A stretch of DNA of 64,000 bases from Rhynchonema sp. JSB1_4 (GCA_030248065.1 JASAMV010004066.1:62001-126000), one strand, 5' to 3'. Shown: positions 21,071-32,867, numbered from the stretch's first letter. The notes: generated by a model not told the origin, from the letters alone. Made by a program: numbers and translations.

Positions 21071-24000
21071 TCAATCCAAATCCATACCATCATCGTCAGG
21101 TTTCTTCTGTGACGCACCATCTGGCCCGTCCCCGGCTGCTTTCTTGCGTTTAGCGTCCGGCTCTTTTTCGGACGAAGGCGTTGCCGAGGCTTGACCTGCC
21201 ACGATTGAGCGCTAATTGTATTGTAGTTGACGCACGTTGTCCTGATCCACAACGCTCAACGAAAACAATTCCCAAATGAACTTAGTCAAAAGAAATCTCC
21301 AAAAGCACCAATTAAGAATTAATAACCCAGATTAATCAGTAACGAAGTTAAGCAAAGATTAAATTTGAATGAGTAAAATCTCGTCATCAACCTTCTGTGG
21401 TCGTCGCGCCGCTTTCGGATGCATCCCCGGCCGGACCGTGGCCCTCACCGCGTTCCAGCGCCGCTGCCAATCCGTGCACATCTGCAATCGGCATAGTTTT
21501 TGGACAATTTTTAGGTGCAACTTGTAACGAAAGCTTTTCCAACAAAAAATTTGGAGGTCAGATGCATATTGCACCTAGCACTTTCACGCTTTGCACCTCA
21601 AAAGTGCCAAAAAAACCTGCTAATTTACCCGAAAGTCTAACATTTCGGTGTGATTTGCAGCTAAAAAGTTGTGAAAAAATCCGTGAGAGGTGAGTAACCG
21701 ACACGAAATATTTCGGTCGGGCAATATAGCTGCCTGAACAGTTTGCAAGACCAATACCGACTTTACCGCACAGACCTTATAAAAATTTGCCCAATAAAAT
21801 TTCAACAGACCAACGCGATTCCTACCTCCGACGTTGGCAGCTGCGACCGCGTCAGCAGGCAAATTAAACTGTTGCAGCACGGGACCAAGTTGGCCGGTTG
21901 CCAACGCCTCACCGAACGCACGAGCTGCCTGAACGGAACAACGAAAAGAACGAATAGGTAGTTTCGGTCAATAAATATGGTATAGTAATTTTTTTAGTTT
22001 CCAATTTCGTTGCCTCATGCATTTTTACAGACGCAGGAAAACTCCCGTTCGAAGCCGAAGCAGGCAACAAGCTCAACACACAGTCAACAAGCCACGCAGG
22101 TGGCTCGTGTGCGTTTCGAATGTTTCAGTCACACAAGCTGTGTGTGTCAGCTGCGTGGCTTGTTCACTGTGTGTTGAGCTTGTTGACTGCTTCGACTTCG
22201 AACGAGAGTTTTCCTGCGCCTGTAAGAATGCATGAGGCAACGAAATTAGAAATTTACTATAGCTGTTCTTTGTTCCACTATTTTGCGGCTCTGTAAATTC
22301 TGTGACGCCGATCACCAAACCCGGGGACTTCCCCGTTCTTTTCGTGACCTGCCAAAACCTGGGTACGTGTAACAACTCCTGTCAACCGAGATTCCACACA
22401 GACCGACCGACAACCAGAACAACGATGCCGGTTCGAAAATTCGCATCCGGAAAAATTCGAGAAAAAATAAATATCCCCGTGCCGCACTGCACCTGTCTGT
22501 ACTGGGGCGAGTGCACCGTCTGCCGCAATTCGTCCCGATTCTGTTGTATCGGCTGTTCAGTCGGCAGCAACGGCAACAAACGTTCGGCATTCGATTCGTT
22601 GGCCACCGTGTCCGACACGTTCGAACCCGATACGACGTCCTCGAGATCAACGGCTGCTGAAATGGACAATTTAGATCATATCGTTGTTTTGTCAGCAGTT
22701 ATGTACCACACGAAATACCAGTTAGTGTGTCGAGTGTCAAACTTGGTGATCGATCCGGCGGTGACCCTAGATCTGACCAATCTCTAAGTTCGCCAAAAAA
22801 TCAATGACAAAAAAATAGAATAAAATCCGAAAACATGAGATCGGAAACGTTCTTGAAAGCAGACTATCAAAAGTCACTGACGTCTTTGTTGCTGCGCAGC
22901 TGCTGGCAGCGCCGACAATAGGCTCTGCAGATCAGCCAGTTGAATAGCAGCGCGTGCCTGTGCACTATTTGAGCCCGTTCCGGTTCCGGTTCCGGCGCCG
23001 TTGGCGCCCGCTGTGCCGCGAGTTGTTGCAGTGCCCGCACGTGAACCCGCCGTTGTGGTGGTTGTTGATGGACGACTGCTTGGTGTACTGTAATTGATAC
23101 GGTATGTTTTTGCTTTGTGCACACCGCATTGCTCAAGCCAAAATGAAGACAGAAAACTAAGGGTTGAATATGCAGACCATGAGCAACGATCTCATCTGGT
23201 TTGTTCAAAACAGTGCATCCTCTTCAGTTTTTTTTACAAAAATGGAGAGTGGTCAGTGGCGAGGCGAAATGGTGATCTCAAAAATGAAGTGGCAATTTTA
23301 ATAAAGAATTTCGTATTTTGCGAAAGACCAGTAACTTTAACCCGCACCATAGTGCCAATCTTTTGGTCGTCTTGAAATGGGATAGACAAGAGTGAAAATC
23401 ATAAGCCCGTAATCTGCCGTTCACCTCCTGTCCAAATGGCCTCTCCACTACATACAGAGAAAATTCATTACAACGACCAAAAATGTGGGGATTAAATAAA
23501 ACTGAACCCACGATTCCAACGATGTCGGCAGTGCAGCGCCGCCCAACAGACTCGCGCCCAATCCACCCATGCCGAACTGAGCCAGTATATTCGGATCGAT
23601 AGCCGGCAACCCGCTCGGATCCATTGCTGCAATGAAAAAAAAACGAGAAACAATGTAGAATTAAGAGAATTTTTTATGGAAATGATCATGCAATGTTGAC
23701 CAACCGAGCAGCTGCTGCAATTGCGCCGAGTCCATTTGCGACAACGCGTTCAGATCTTCGGCTGGAATTAATGTGTAATTCGTTCAGATTCAAGTCTTTT
23801 TCAACTGATTATGTTATTGGCCGCGGCCGGTATCGAATTTAAATTTGGGGATGAGATCGGGTTTGCCGTGCTTTTGGATTCGCATGGCTTTTTGCGTCAA
23901 GGATACTTCGAGAACTATTCTTGTCGTCTATTTCGTTGGGTTAGCCTGAGAATTTTGGAACAAATTTCATTCCGGCTGGAACTGCTGCAAATCTCGAAAT

Positions 24001-27000
24001 ACCCTCAAAGCCAATGGCCCTTCCAGGAAGAAAAAAGGTTTCCTCCATTTTTTCAGAAAGAAAATTTGCAAGCAAACTTTCTCCCAGCCAACGCACCTCC
24101 GACGCCCATGCCCGCGGGCAATCCCAACAACTGTCCCTGCACACCAGCTAGTTGATCACCCAATCCACCGCGACCTCGTGCCATGCCACCCCTATGATGC
24201 GTGGTGGGTGGCGCATTCAACAGTTGATTGACGCGATCGCAACGCTCCGTGTCACGTGCCGCATCCGAGTCCTGCAATCGTGCGAACAAGTTTTTGTTTT
24301 GCTTTGCTGCAAATTTTGTCAAAAAAAATTCTGGCAGTGGCATGTTTTGTGCCATTGAAAAATGTTTTGGACAGATATCAAACTGGAGGCTCGATCGGAT
24401 CGATTGATCAACAGAAAGCTTCAATTCCTAAAAATACGGAAAGCGAAAAAGTTGTCCCAAGAACCAATAAACGACTTTGAACGCAGGAATTAATTCAACG
24501 TCGCATCGCATGACCAACACGACAAGATCACCGACATCGCTCAGGCCTCAGGGTCAGAGGTGTAACAACGGTTGGTGACCTCATATAAAATAATACAGGG
24601 CCGAAATTCATTCTAGCCACACCTAAATGGCCAAAAGTTGGCGTTTCCGGGTGTCCTATCGATATGCATACAATCTTAATGTAATTTATTTTTAATATTA
24701 GAATAATTAATATTATTATATATTATTTAATAATGTTAATACTAGGGATCGGCGTCCGATGTAGACCGACACCGACGCTTTTTTGGAAAGTACCGACACC
24801 GACGAAAAAACACGCCGACACCGACAGTTCAAATTTCCCCGACACCGACTTTGATCATTTTTTCGTCGAAAATTTGCAATTTTAGCTCAAGGTTTGTACT
24901 GTTAGCACATTATTGAGAATTAGAGCATTATTAGAGAATAATTTTACACAAGGAAATTGCTCATTTCGGAAATTTCCTTTCGCACCTTTCTTAAATAACT
25001 CAAATTAACAAAAGCTTTTATAGCAGGGGTTTGGTGACCGGTGTGCTGCTATTCTTGGGGGGATTGGACAATGAGCATAAAGTATGGCGCTCAAATTGTT
25101 AATGTTTTCGCACGCGTAACAGGTTGCTCAGAAAAGCTGTAAGGTTGCTTGGCTGTGAATTTGTTGTCATTTGCAACCGAAAATTTTTTAATCTCGGCCC
25201 TTTCAAGCGCTAGTAGGCCATTTCCTAGCACGCATCGACCAAAATTTCATATATCTTATGTTGATCTCTATGATATATTTCGTTGTACTGAATAACGAAT
25301 ACGAATATACGAACAACCAGTGGTGTCGTTGGGAAATCAAAAAGTCAGGATACCGGATACCCAAAATCCAAAATTTTCGGATACCGGATACCCAAAATGA
25401 AAAATCTCGGATACCAGGGGGGTTGCTCCCTAAAATAAAAAATCTCGGATACCCAGGGGGGGTTGTTGAAAAAAAGTCAATTTTTTAAGAGGAAAATTGA
25501 GCAAAATCGGTGTTGAAAGCGCAAAAAATGGTCATTTTGGGGGTTATGCTTGCGCTAGCAAGCGATTTTGAGCATTTTGGAGGTAAAAATGGGCGATTTT
25601 TACCGTTTTCGGAAAATTTTTAGGGTAGGATACCCTTGGACCCTCGGATACCCCTGGGGGAAAAAATCAAGATACCGGATACCGGATACTAGGGGGGGTA
25701 ACCCCCCTTCCCCCCCAACGACACCACTGCGAACAACAATTGCAAAGATCTCCAGTAGAATACAAAAAATTTTGCAAACTTTTTCATTCGGGAACGAAAA
25801 TTTCAGTAAAAATTATCCTTGTTGATACTAACTTGGGGTCAGAAAGTTGCATACCGACACTACCGACACCTGAGAAAAACCGACACTTTTTGTCGCCGAC
25901 ACCGACATTAGAAATGTCGGAGTTAATACTCGTGTTCGTGAACACAAACCAGGCAAAATATTCGCTAAATGAATGTAAAATCGTTCCAAAGGTCATTTTA
26001 AAGACCATCGTTCGTTATAAAACGTTTTTATGAGATAAAATTGGTTATTATGCTTGGAATGCGATAACACAAAGAAAGGTGCCTTCAACAAAAGCGTATG
26101 CACAAGTTCAGCGCGCAAGTTCGGTACTGGTCTCGATACCAGCAATCAGTTTCGACATGACAAAATAAAAATAACCCACCTGCATCCAATACAAAAACCA
26201 TCGATCCGGCTCGCTGCCCTTGAATTTGAACATGAACACACGACCCGTCTCTGTGGGACATTCGGACACCTTGAGGAAACTCGTGTCGCCCGGAAATACG
26301 ATCAGATCCTGCGAGAGAAGATGTGATCACTCAATCTGACTGACAAGATGAGAGAGAATGCCGTTTTATCGGTGGTATGGTAAAATAGGTATAAGGTACT
26401 CATCGCGGGTGTCGGTGCCAGGTCAGTGACTCAGTTGTGCTCAGTGTCGTGGGTGGCAGACCCATGTGTGCGAGTGGGAGGTAAGTATAATGCGGGGCTG
26501 GGACCGGAAGCGTGAGAGCTATGCTTTGGTCACTGAAAAATGCAAAAAAACCTACCCTTCCCCCCAAGGGGTGGTTGCAAGGTACCTACCTCTCAGGGGG
26601 GGGGAATCCCCCCTTCCCCCCCCCAGCCACTACAATGGAGCGAACCAAAGACAGGCAATCCGATGTCCGATCAATATGCAAGGGGCAGCAAATGCAAACA
26701 AATAAAACCAACGTCCACAACTTGTCCGGTCTCGCGATTTTTCCAGCAGAAGTGCACTAGCATGTCGTCAGACTGGCGAATATAGATGGTGCCCTTGGCC
26801 GGCTGAGAGACAACTTCGCGTTGCTCTGGATTCCCGCCGGGACGCAGCACACATTTCCCAGCCTGCAGGCATTAAAAATTCACACCAATGTACATAGGTA
26901 CTGGTTATTGGTATTACATATTGAAACTCAACGAAACGACCGACAGCAGTGGTGTAGCCACCCAGGCGGGGGGCGGCAACCTACTGTGCCATCAAAAATG

Positions 27001-28656
27001 TGGGTCGGCTATATACCTGCGTATTTTTCCGCAAAATATATTTTTGAAAAAAAACCGTTTTTTTCGGAAAAAAACCGTTTTTTCCAAATATTTTTCCAGT
27101 ACTTAAGGATACCCATGGTCCAAAAACGCCTATTTTGAATAAAATTTTGTCGGGAAATGGCCTGAAACAGGCTAAAATGCACTTGGAGGTTAACAAGTGC
27201 TCATTTTGAACTGTTTAACACCGATTTACATTGGTTTTGACAACATTCTATCGCAACCTTTGAAAATATTTCGGAAATTTTTGGAAAAAAACCGTTTTTT
27301 TCCAAAAGTTGCCACTTGGAAAATGAAAAAATAAAAACGTATTTTTCCGGGCCTCGAAAAAAAACGGTTTTTCTTCGAAAAAACGGTTTTTTCCGGCCCG
27401 CAAGTATAGGCGGCTACCCACCTACTGTACCGGCCGAGCTAGGGGGTACAAAATTTTTAGGTCGAAATTTTGTTGAAAGTGTGCTCTAAAACGTTAATTT
27501 CGCGCGTAGCGCGCGATTTTTCGCCTATTTGGAATGAAAAGTACCGATTTGATACCATTTTGAGTATACTGGCAGGCGGAAAAAACCGGTTTCTTTCCGA
27601 AAAAAAAACTAAAAAAAACCGTTTTTTTTGAGACCCGAATACTTTTCCATTTATTTTTCCGCGGGTATCTTTTCGGGTTTTGATCGGAAAAATATCGGTA
27701 CTTTATCCCTTTTTTCCAAAAAATTGTAATGCAAAACTGATGAGTTTTTCGATTTCAGTGAAAAATTGGCTCGAGCACGAAAATTAACCGGCCCAAAACG
27801 GGCCAAGAGCGTGTAAACCAAGTGTTTTCGACTGACTTCAACACTCTTCAAGAGCACTCTCGACACTTCGAACAAATTTTGCACTGAAATTGTTATATTT
27901 TTCGAAATTACGTTCTTAAGTACTGGAAAAGTATTTGGAAAAAAACGGTTTTTTTCGGAAAAAAAACGTTTTTCCACGAAAAATAAAAAACGATTCTTTA
28001 TGACAGTATAATTTTGAGCCAAAAATCGCAACTTACTGAACTAGCCGCCGGGCGGCGACCTACCTACTGTACCAGGATAGAGCGTCAACCTACCTACCTA
28101 CTCACTGCACCTGAGGGGGGACCCCCACCCTATACTTGCGTATTTTTCCGCAAAATATATTTTTGGGAAAAAAACGGTTTTTTTCGGAAAAAAACGTTTT
28201 TTTTTCAAATATTTTTCCAGTACTTAAGGATACCCATGGTCCAAAAACGCCTATTTTGAAGAAAATTTCGTCGGGAAATGGCCTGAAACAGGCTAAAAAT
28301 GCACTTGGAGATTAAAAAGTGCTCATTTTGAACTGTTTAGTACCGATTTACATTGGTTTTGACAACATCCTCTCGCAACCTTGAAAAATATCTCGGAAAT
28401 TTTTGGAAAAAACCGTTTTTTTCCAAAAGTTGCCACTTGGAAAAATTTCCGGAAAAATAAAAACGTATTTTTCCGGGCCTCCGAAAAAAACGGTTTTTTC
28501 CGTTTTTTTCGAAAAAAACGGTTTTTTCCGGCCCGCAAGTATACCCCACCCCCTGCTACACCATTGACGACAGCCCTTGCTTAAGCTTTCACCCACCGGG
28601 AATTCGATCAAATTGTCCGTAGTTGGCTGATTTGGCCGATTGGAAAACAGAGCCAT
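21071..28656 (-). CDS. ADRM1: Proteasomal ubiquitin receptor Rpn13/ADRM1
   Basis: Eleven exons close perfectly: 28656-28597, 26862-26722, 26308-26180, 24271-24097, 23761-23705, 23626-23512, 23087-22882, 22656-22493, 21928-21826, 21481-21392, 21195-21071 (454 aa; the human protein has 407). The N-terminal Pru domain reads NLIEFP/AGKC, GTIYIRQSDDMLVHFCWKNR, DLIVFPGDTSFLKVSECP and VFMFKFKGSEPDRWFLYWMQ, the fold that binds ubiquitin and docks on Rpn2. A Gly/Ala/Thr-rich linker follows. The C-terminal DEUBAD domain shows IQLADLQSLLSAL, ERLLPLLPTE and ATGQLGPVLQQFNLP, which recruit and activate UCH37/UCHL5; the protein ends in a basic patch and DDDGMDLD. Introns 1 and 3 (1.7 and 1.9 kb) and the intron before exon 9 carry transposons. 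Confidence 0.93.
21981..22261. mobile_element. 281-bp near-perfect foldback (hairpin) element in an ADRM1 intron
   Basis: From TATAGTAA at 21981 to TTACTATA at 22261 the sequence is an inverted repeat with about 120-bp arms and very few mismatches; shared arm strings include CGTTGCCTCATGCATT, GCGCAGGAAAACTC and CAACAAGCTCAACACACAGT. TA-type ends suggest a Tc1/mariner-like MITE. It has no coding capacity and lies between exons 22493-22656 and 21826-21928. Confidence 0.85.
24744..25921. mobile_element. hAT-like element rich in CCGACACCGAC, carrying a nested element
   Basis: The 9-bp string GTTAATACT occurs at 24735-24743 and 25922-25930, giving an 8-bp target duplication with one ambiguous base. 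The left end reads AGGGATCGGCGTC and both ends carry CCGACACCGAC units. The element at 25318-25729 is inserted inside. It lies in ADRM1 intron 3. The terminal inverted repeat is weak, hence moderate confidence. Confidence 0.55.
25318..25729. mobile_element. Non-autonomous hAT element, 412 bp, 8-bp target duplication
   Basis: The ends are CAGTGGTGTCGTTGGG and its exact inverse CCCAACGACACCACTG, flanked by CGAACAAC at 25310-25317 and 25730-25737. The inside is full of GGATACC/GGTATCC repeats and G or C runs. Perfect ends and target duplication indicate a recent insertion. Confidence 0.9.
27012..27408. mobile_element. Foldback element, AAAAACGGTTTTT family, copy 1
   Basis: Starts TATACCTGCGTATTTTTCCG and ends CGGCCCGCAAGTATA. 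It is nearly identical along its length to 28131-28543, including AAGGATACCCATGGTCC and GAAATGGCCTGAAACAGG. Ends in TATA, suggesting TA target duplication. Confidence 0.7.
27565..28010. mobile_element. Foldback element, AAAAACGGTTTTT family, diverged copy 2
   Basis: Starts TATACTGGCAGGCGG and ends TTTATGACAGTATA. It has the same runs of AAAAACCGGTTT and TTTCGGAAAAAAAACG, with shared phrases in the opposite orientation to copies 1 and 3. Confidence 0.5.
28131..28543. mobile_element. Foldback element, AAAAACGGTTTTT family, copy 3
   Basis: Starts TATACTTGCGTATTTTTCCG and ends GGCCCGCAAGTATA. Closely matches 27012-27408 in the same orientation. Confidence 0.7.
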
Positions 28657-29149
28657 GGCCTTTATCGGTTTTTAAGAACGTCGTGGGTCGATTCGATTGT
28701 TCTTCGATCGTCGGCGCTCACTCGCAGTCTCAGCCAGCGCGCCCGTCCAAAAATAATCAGTGGGACTGCGGAACTCAGTAAACTCAGTAAATAATACTCC
28801 GGGATTTAGAAACATGTGAAATGACAATCACAATGATGACAGTGTAGTTCCTGGTCCGGGAGGGGGAACAGGCGGTATCCCCTTTTTTCGGAGGGGGAAC
28901 AGACGTACCCACCAGTTGTGGGGGCAGGAAGGGGTGGAAGGACCCAAATTTGGAGAAAAGTCATGTTTTGAGGTCGAAAATTTGACTCATTTTTGCCCCT
29001 TCTTGGAAAAAATCTCAATAAAAAGGGCATCTTGGCGATTTTTGATGACATTGACCTAAAATCACTCATTTCAGGCCTAAAAATGCCTATTTTAGGGCAG
29101 GCCTAAATTTGCCGGACCCGCCCCAGGCCCCATGAACTCGACTCGACCA
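28657..29149. other. Intergenic, 5' of ADRM1, with a decayed CAGTGTAGTTCC-family element
   Basis: No gene. The ADRM1 start is at 28656, so its promoter should lie here; none was recognised. From about 28838 (CAGTGTAGTTCCTGG) the sequence matches, in the opposite internal orientation, the element at 29181-29990, including repeated TTTTTAGGCC/GGCCTAAAAA phrases. No right end with target duplication was found. Confidence 0.4.
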
Positions 29150-29180
29150 GAGGTGGGAATCGGGCCGGGTTACCTCGGCC

Positions 29181-29990
29181 CAGTGTAGTTCCTGGGGGGG
29201 GGAGGGGGGGGGTCCCCCCCCCTAAGGTACACTAACCGCCGCGACCAAGGTACACTAGTACACTAACCGCCGCGCCAGGTACACTAACCGCCTCAATTTT
29301 TGCCTAAAATAGGCATTTTTAGGCCCAAAATGGGCATTTTTAGGCCTAAAGTGGGTGATTTTTAGGTCGATGTTGTCAAAAGTCGCCAAAATACCCTTAT
29401 TATGGAGAATTTTTTCCAAAAAGGGCCAAAAATCGGTCAAATTTTCTACCTCAAAAAGTGACTTTTTCCTGAATTTGGGTCTTCCCCCCCCCCTTGCCCC
29501 CCCCACGGAGGTACCGTATTGCGGAAATAGAACCCGGGGGGTCTATTTTTTCACTGGGGTCATTTTGGGGGGTTCAATTTATGGGGGGGGTCAATTATTG
29601 GGGGGGTTATATTTTTCATTTGGCCCCCCGACGAAAAAAATCAATGTTAATAATGCCCATAAAAATGGCTTGTTTTCGGTATTTTCTAACTTCAACAGCG
29701 GCAATTATGCTTAAAAAGCTGTGTTCTGTTGTGTACGTAAGCTTAAACAACGTTTGACACAACAACACAGCCCTACCATACCACTAATCTGTGGTACGGT
29801 GAAGGTTGGGGGTGGGGTTCTATTAATGGGGGGGTTCTATTTTTGATTTCGAGCCATTTAGGGGGGGTTCAATTAATGGGGGGGGTCAATTAATGGGGGG
29901 GTTCTATTTCCGACAATACGGTACACTAACCGCCGCACGGAAAAAAGGGGTAGGTACACTAACCGCCGCGCCGGACCAGGAACTACACTG
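29181..29990. mobile_element. hAT-type element, CAGTGTAGTTCCTGG family, with a nested MITE
   Basis: Ends CAGTGTAGTTCCTGG and CCAGGAACTACACTG; perfect 8-bp target duplication CCTCGGCC at 29173-29180 and 29991-29998. The inside contains repeated GGTACACTAACCGCC units and the TA-flanked MITE at 29514-29921. Confidence 0.9.
29514..29921. mobile_element. Tc1/mariner-like MITE, CCGTATTG family, copy 1
   Basis: Ends CCGTATTGCGGAAATAGAAC and GTTCTATTTCCGACAATACGG, flanked by TA. Internal G-rich GGGGGTTCAATTAATGGGGG repeats. The reverse complement of the copy at 44106-44531. Nested in the hAT element 29181-29990. Confidence 0.85.
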
Positions 29991-30022
29991 CCTCGGCCTG
30001 GCCCGGCCCGACGAGGTCCGGG

Positions 30023-30448
30023 CAGTGGTGTAGCTACCCAGGCGGGGCGGCAACCTACTGTACCACCCAAAATGCGGGGCGGCAACCTACCTACTGTACC
30101 AGCCGAGCTCGGGGGGGGGGGTCGTACCACTTGGGGGGGGGGGGTCATCTGGAAACCGAAAATTTTTATGTCTAAATACTGAAGAAAATGTGGCCTAAAA
30201 CACTAATTTCGCGCGCAGCGCGCGATTTTTCGCCTATTTGCAGACAAATATGCTAATTTTATGCAATTTTAAGCCAAAAATGTATGTTTTGGGTGAAAAG
30301 TTAGGTGGGGCGGCAACCTACCTACTGTACCAGGGGAGGGGCGGCAACCTACCTACTGTACCAGGCGAGGGGCGGCAACCTACCTACTGTACCTTGGGGG
30401 GGGGACCCCCCCCCCACCCCCCCCGGCCCCCCCCCAGCCACACCATTG
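30023..30448. mobile_element. hAT-type element, CAGTGGTGTAGC family, 426 bp
   Basis: Ends CAGTGGTGTAGCTA and AGCCACACCATTG; 8-bp target duplication GGTCCGGG at 30015-30022 and 30449-30456. Contains four or more GGCGGCAACCTACCTACTGTACC-like units, a GCGCGCAGCGCGCG core at about 30210, and long G and C runs. Confidence 0.85.
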
Positions 30449-30458
30449 GGTCCGGGGG

Positions 30459-30669
30459 CATGGATTTTTTTAACCAAATTTAGTAGCTTTTTAGCTACTA
30501 AATTTTTTGAAAAGCTAGTAAATTTTCAAATTTAGTAGCCTAAAAGCTACTAAATTTTGTATTTTGGCCAAAAAAGCTAGTAAATTGGCTTTTCAGCGGC
30601 AAAAAAACTACTAAATTTTTGATTTTATTAGCTTTTTGCTACTAGCCCATTTTGAAAAAATAAACCCTG
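30459..30669. mobile_element. Small hAT-like element, 211 bp, TTTAGTAGCT repeats
   Basis: Flanked by the 8-bp repeat TCCGGGGG (30451-30458 and 30670-30677). The ends CATGGATTTTTTTAACC and AAAAAATAAACCCTG are an imperfect inverted pair. The inside is built of TAGTAGCTTTTTAGCTACTA-type units in both orientations. Its left target duplication overlaps that of the adjacent element, which fixes the order of insertion. Confidence 0.7.
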
Positions 30670-30760
30670 TCCGGGGGTCGGCCCGCCCCGGCCCGACTTG
30701 GAAAAAATTCGGCCCGGCCCGATTTTTTCGGCCCGAGTTTTTCTGATGATATTTTGAAGC

Positions 30761-32210
30761 AATTTTTTGAACGTAATACCTGGACCGGCCGACCGCTGAC
30801 CGGTACATTTAGCTACGGTATTAAAAAATTCTGTAGGGGGAGGATCACTTCACCAAAAAATCGTTTTTTTAAAAAATAAAAATGAGTGTTATCTGTGATA
30901 AAAGACGCTCGATTTATTTTTCGAGATACATACACTTGAAAAGGCATCCAATCCCAACGGATGAAACATCAGCCAATGGAGCATACGCTGTCAATGACGA
31001 CCGAGAGGGTGGGTATTAACGGAGCTTTTTTTTGTCTAACTTAGCAAGCAGTGCGTCCATTTAATGGGATATTGAATGAGGGCGGTGTGTTGAATTTTTA
31101 AAAAAAAAAAAGAAACAAAACAAAACAGTCAAATTAAAAAAAAAACAACGATTACCAAAAGTTGCAAAAAAAGCAAAAGGGCGGGGTTACGGTAGCGGAC
31201 CGATAAACGGCGGACCGCTGACCGGTAAACAAATGACCGGCTGACCGGAAACTTTGCTTACTGTATCTGAAAAAAAAGAAATTAAAAGTGCGGCATTACG
31301 GTGGCGGACCGGTAATTCCACGACCGCTGGGTTGTTCTACTGTGGGCGGAGGAGTGGCGTGTTCCAGCAGATGGTCACCGGAATTTGGCGTTTTTTTGAA
31401 GAAGGTGCGCTAATTGTTTAGCAGTTCATTGGGTGGCCAGTTCAGTGTGTAGTATCTTTGCACCGTGTAGGACGAAAAGCACCCCACGTGGTTGAATTTA
31501 TTAATGGCACATTTATGATCGAAGAGCCAATGGAAAGTGAAGTATTTCGTCTAATGTCTCCGTAAGACAAACATTCCAGGATTAGAATCGGGTGATTTTG
31601 AAAGTACGATGGGACGGTTCCCAGCCATTAGGAGGTGGCGGTACGTTCGTTATCCGCTGAGTACGTGCAAAGTTGCGTTGTCATCAGATGATACGTGTTA
31701 ACTAATCATACTGCTGTCGGTATGGCGTGGTGAAAGGGGGCGAGGCCCTTCATATGGTGTAGAGAAAATCAGCCAGGGCAATCCGATGTAGCAATTTTCT
31801 TGCCATTTGATTAAAAGGCGGGTGACAAATGATATCCTGGTGGCAATAACTAAGAAAATTCACTAGTTTTTTCCCTAAAAATGTCTAAAGTCCGTTCCTT
31901 GGGCAACGCTATCATGTTTTAGACGGATTAGCACCACGGTTCGCTGGTGCAGACGTGGAGATATCTAACGACCATCAGGCTTCCTCTGAGAGAAAGCAAG
32001 AATTTTGTTGCTAACCAACAGCTCGCAGGTGGTTATTACAATCGGCACACCGTCTGGTTTCCAATGGAGGCGATTTGATGTCCATTTTGATGCACTTACC
32101 ACAAGGCGAATGTTCCAACATGCGGCAACGGCACGCTTTAACTAAACGGCTATCGTAACCTACTCTAGTGCGCTCGGAGACGGTGGCATACCTACTACAG
32201 CAGAGCCGGT
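30761..32210. other. 1.4 kb with no open frame of 60 codons on either strand
   Basis: Between about 30810 and 32300 neither strand has a meaningful open frame, unlike the rest of the window. GACCGCTGACCGGTA-type phrases recur at 30780-31330, and one of them reappears inside the satellite near 63300. The 31340-32180 part has even base composition and no visible repeats. It may be a non-coding RNA or an old decayed element. Confidence 0.4.
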
Positions 32211-32214
32211 GACC

Positions 32215-32690
32215 GGAGGGAGTTATCTAGCCAGGGGGGGACCTTTTTTCGGCGGGGGTCGGATGGGGGGCTTTTTAGCCTCTGGAGTGAAAATTTTTCA
32301 TCTGTGTATTATGTGCGGAATCGTGTGAAAACATAGTAATTACACGGGCAGCGCGCGAATTTGGGCCTATTTGCGCTAAAAACCACTAATTTTAGAGTAA
32401 TGTTGGCCATTTTCGTCAAAAAATTGGCACTTTTGGGGCAAAATTGCGAGGGGGGATCCCTAGTGCAGCGCGCTGGAAATCGGGCCGGGGGGGGGAAATG
32501 CCCAGTGTACCCTGCCAAATATTGTTGGGGGATACGCCCCGTATCAGGGCAGGGCGGAAAGTTACTGTACGGCGTGGGGGGGGTGCTCCCCCCACCCCCC
32601 TCCCAAACATTCCCACCTCCCATACAGGAGCATGGCGATAAAAATTTAATGAACGGGGTTTCGGGTGTCATTTTCAGATTGGAATGACGT
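32215..32690. mobile_element. Decayed element of the ATGTGTGGAATCGTGTGAAA family
   Basis: Contains ATTATGTGCGGAATCGTGTG, GCGCGCGAATTTGGGCC and TTGGCACTTTTGGGGCAAAA, all of which recur at 52690-53000 and, inverted, at 44540-44600 and 45420-45560. G-rich blocks flank it. The ends are not resolved. Confidence 0.5.
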
Positions 32691-32867
32691 GGTGCTCCTC
32701 TATTTTTTATAGTTTGAGACAACCCGCTTCAGATCTGAATTGTCTGTGGAATTGTTCAGATGCGGGACGCATACAAGACCCCGGATAGATTTCCCCGTTG
32801 TCGCATCCATGTCGTATCTGGAAATCTGTGTCGGACAGCGTGACATAAGATTATCATATCTGAGAGC

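Larger units (their letters stand above)
26947..28566. mobile_element. hAT-type element in ADRM1 intron 1, swollen by three nested foldback elements
   Basis: The left end CAGTGGTGTAGCCACC and right end GCTACACCATTG match the family at 30023-30448. The flanks ACCGACAG and ACGACAGC look like an 8-bp target duplication with a one-base loss. Inside are repeated GGCGGCAACCTACTGTACC units, the GCGCGTAGCGCGCG core at about 27501, and three A/T-rich foldback elements (27012-27408, 27565-28010, 28131-28543). Confidence 0.7.
29150..30760. repeat. Host element (CAGAGGTGGGAATCGGG family) broken by nested insertions
   Basis: Pieces of a CGGCCCGG-rich repeat lie at about 29150-29180, 29991-30022, the few bases after 30448, and 30670-30760. 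Their continuity is restored if the insertions at 29181-29990, 30023-30448 and 30459-30669 are removed. A relative of the repeat occurs at about 18026-18130. Confidence 0.65.
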
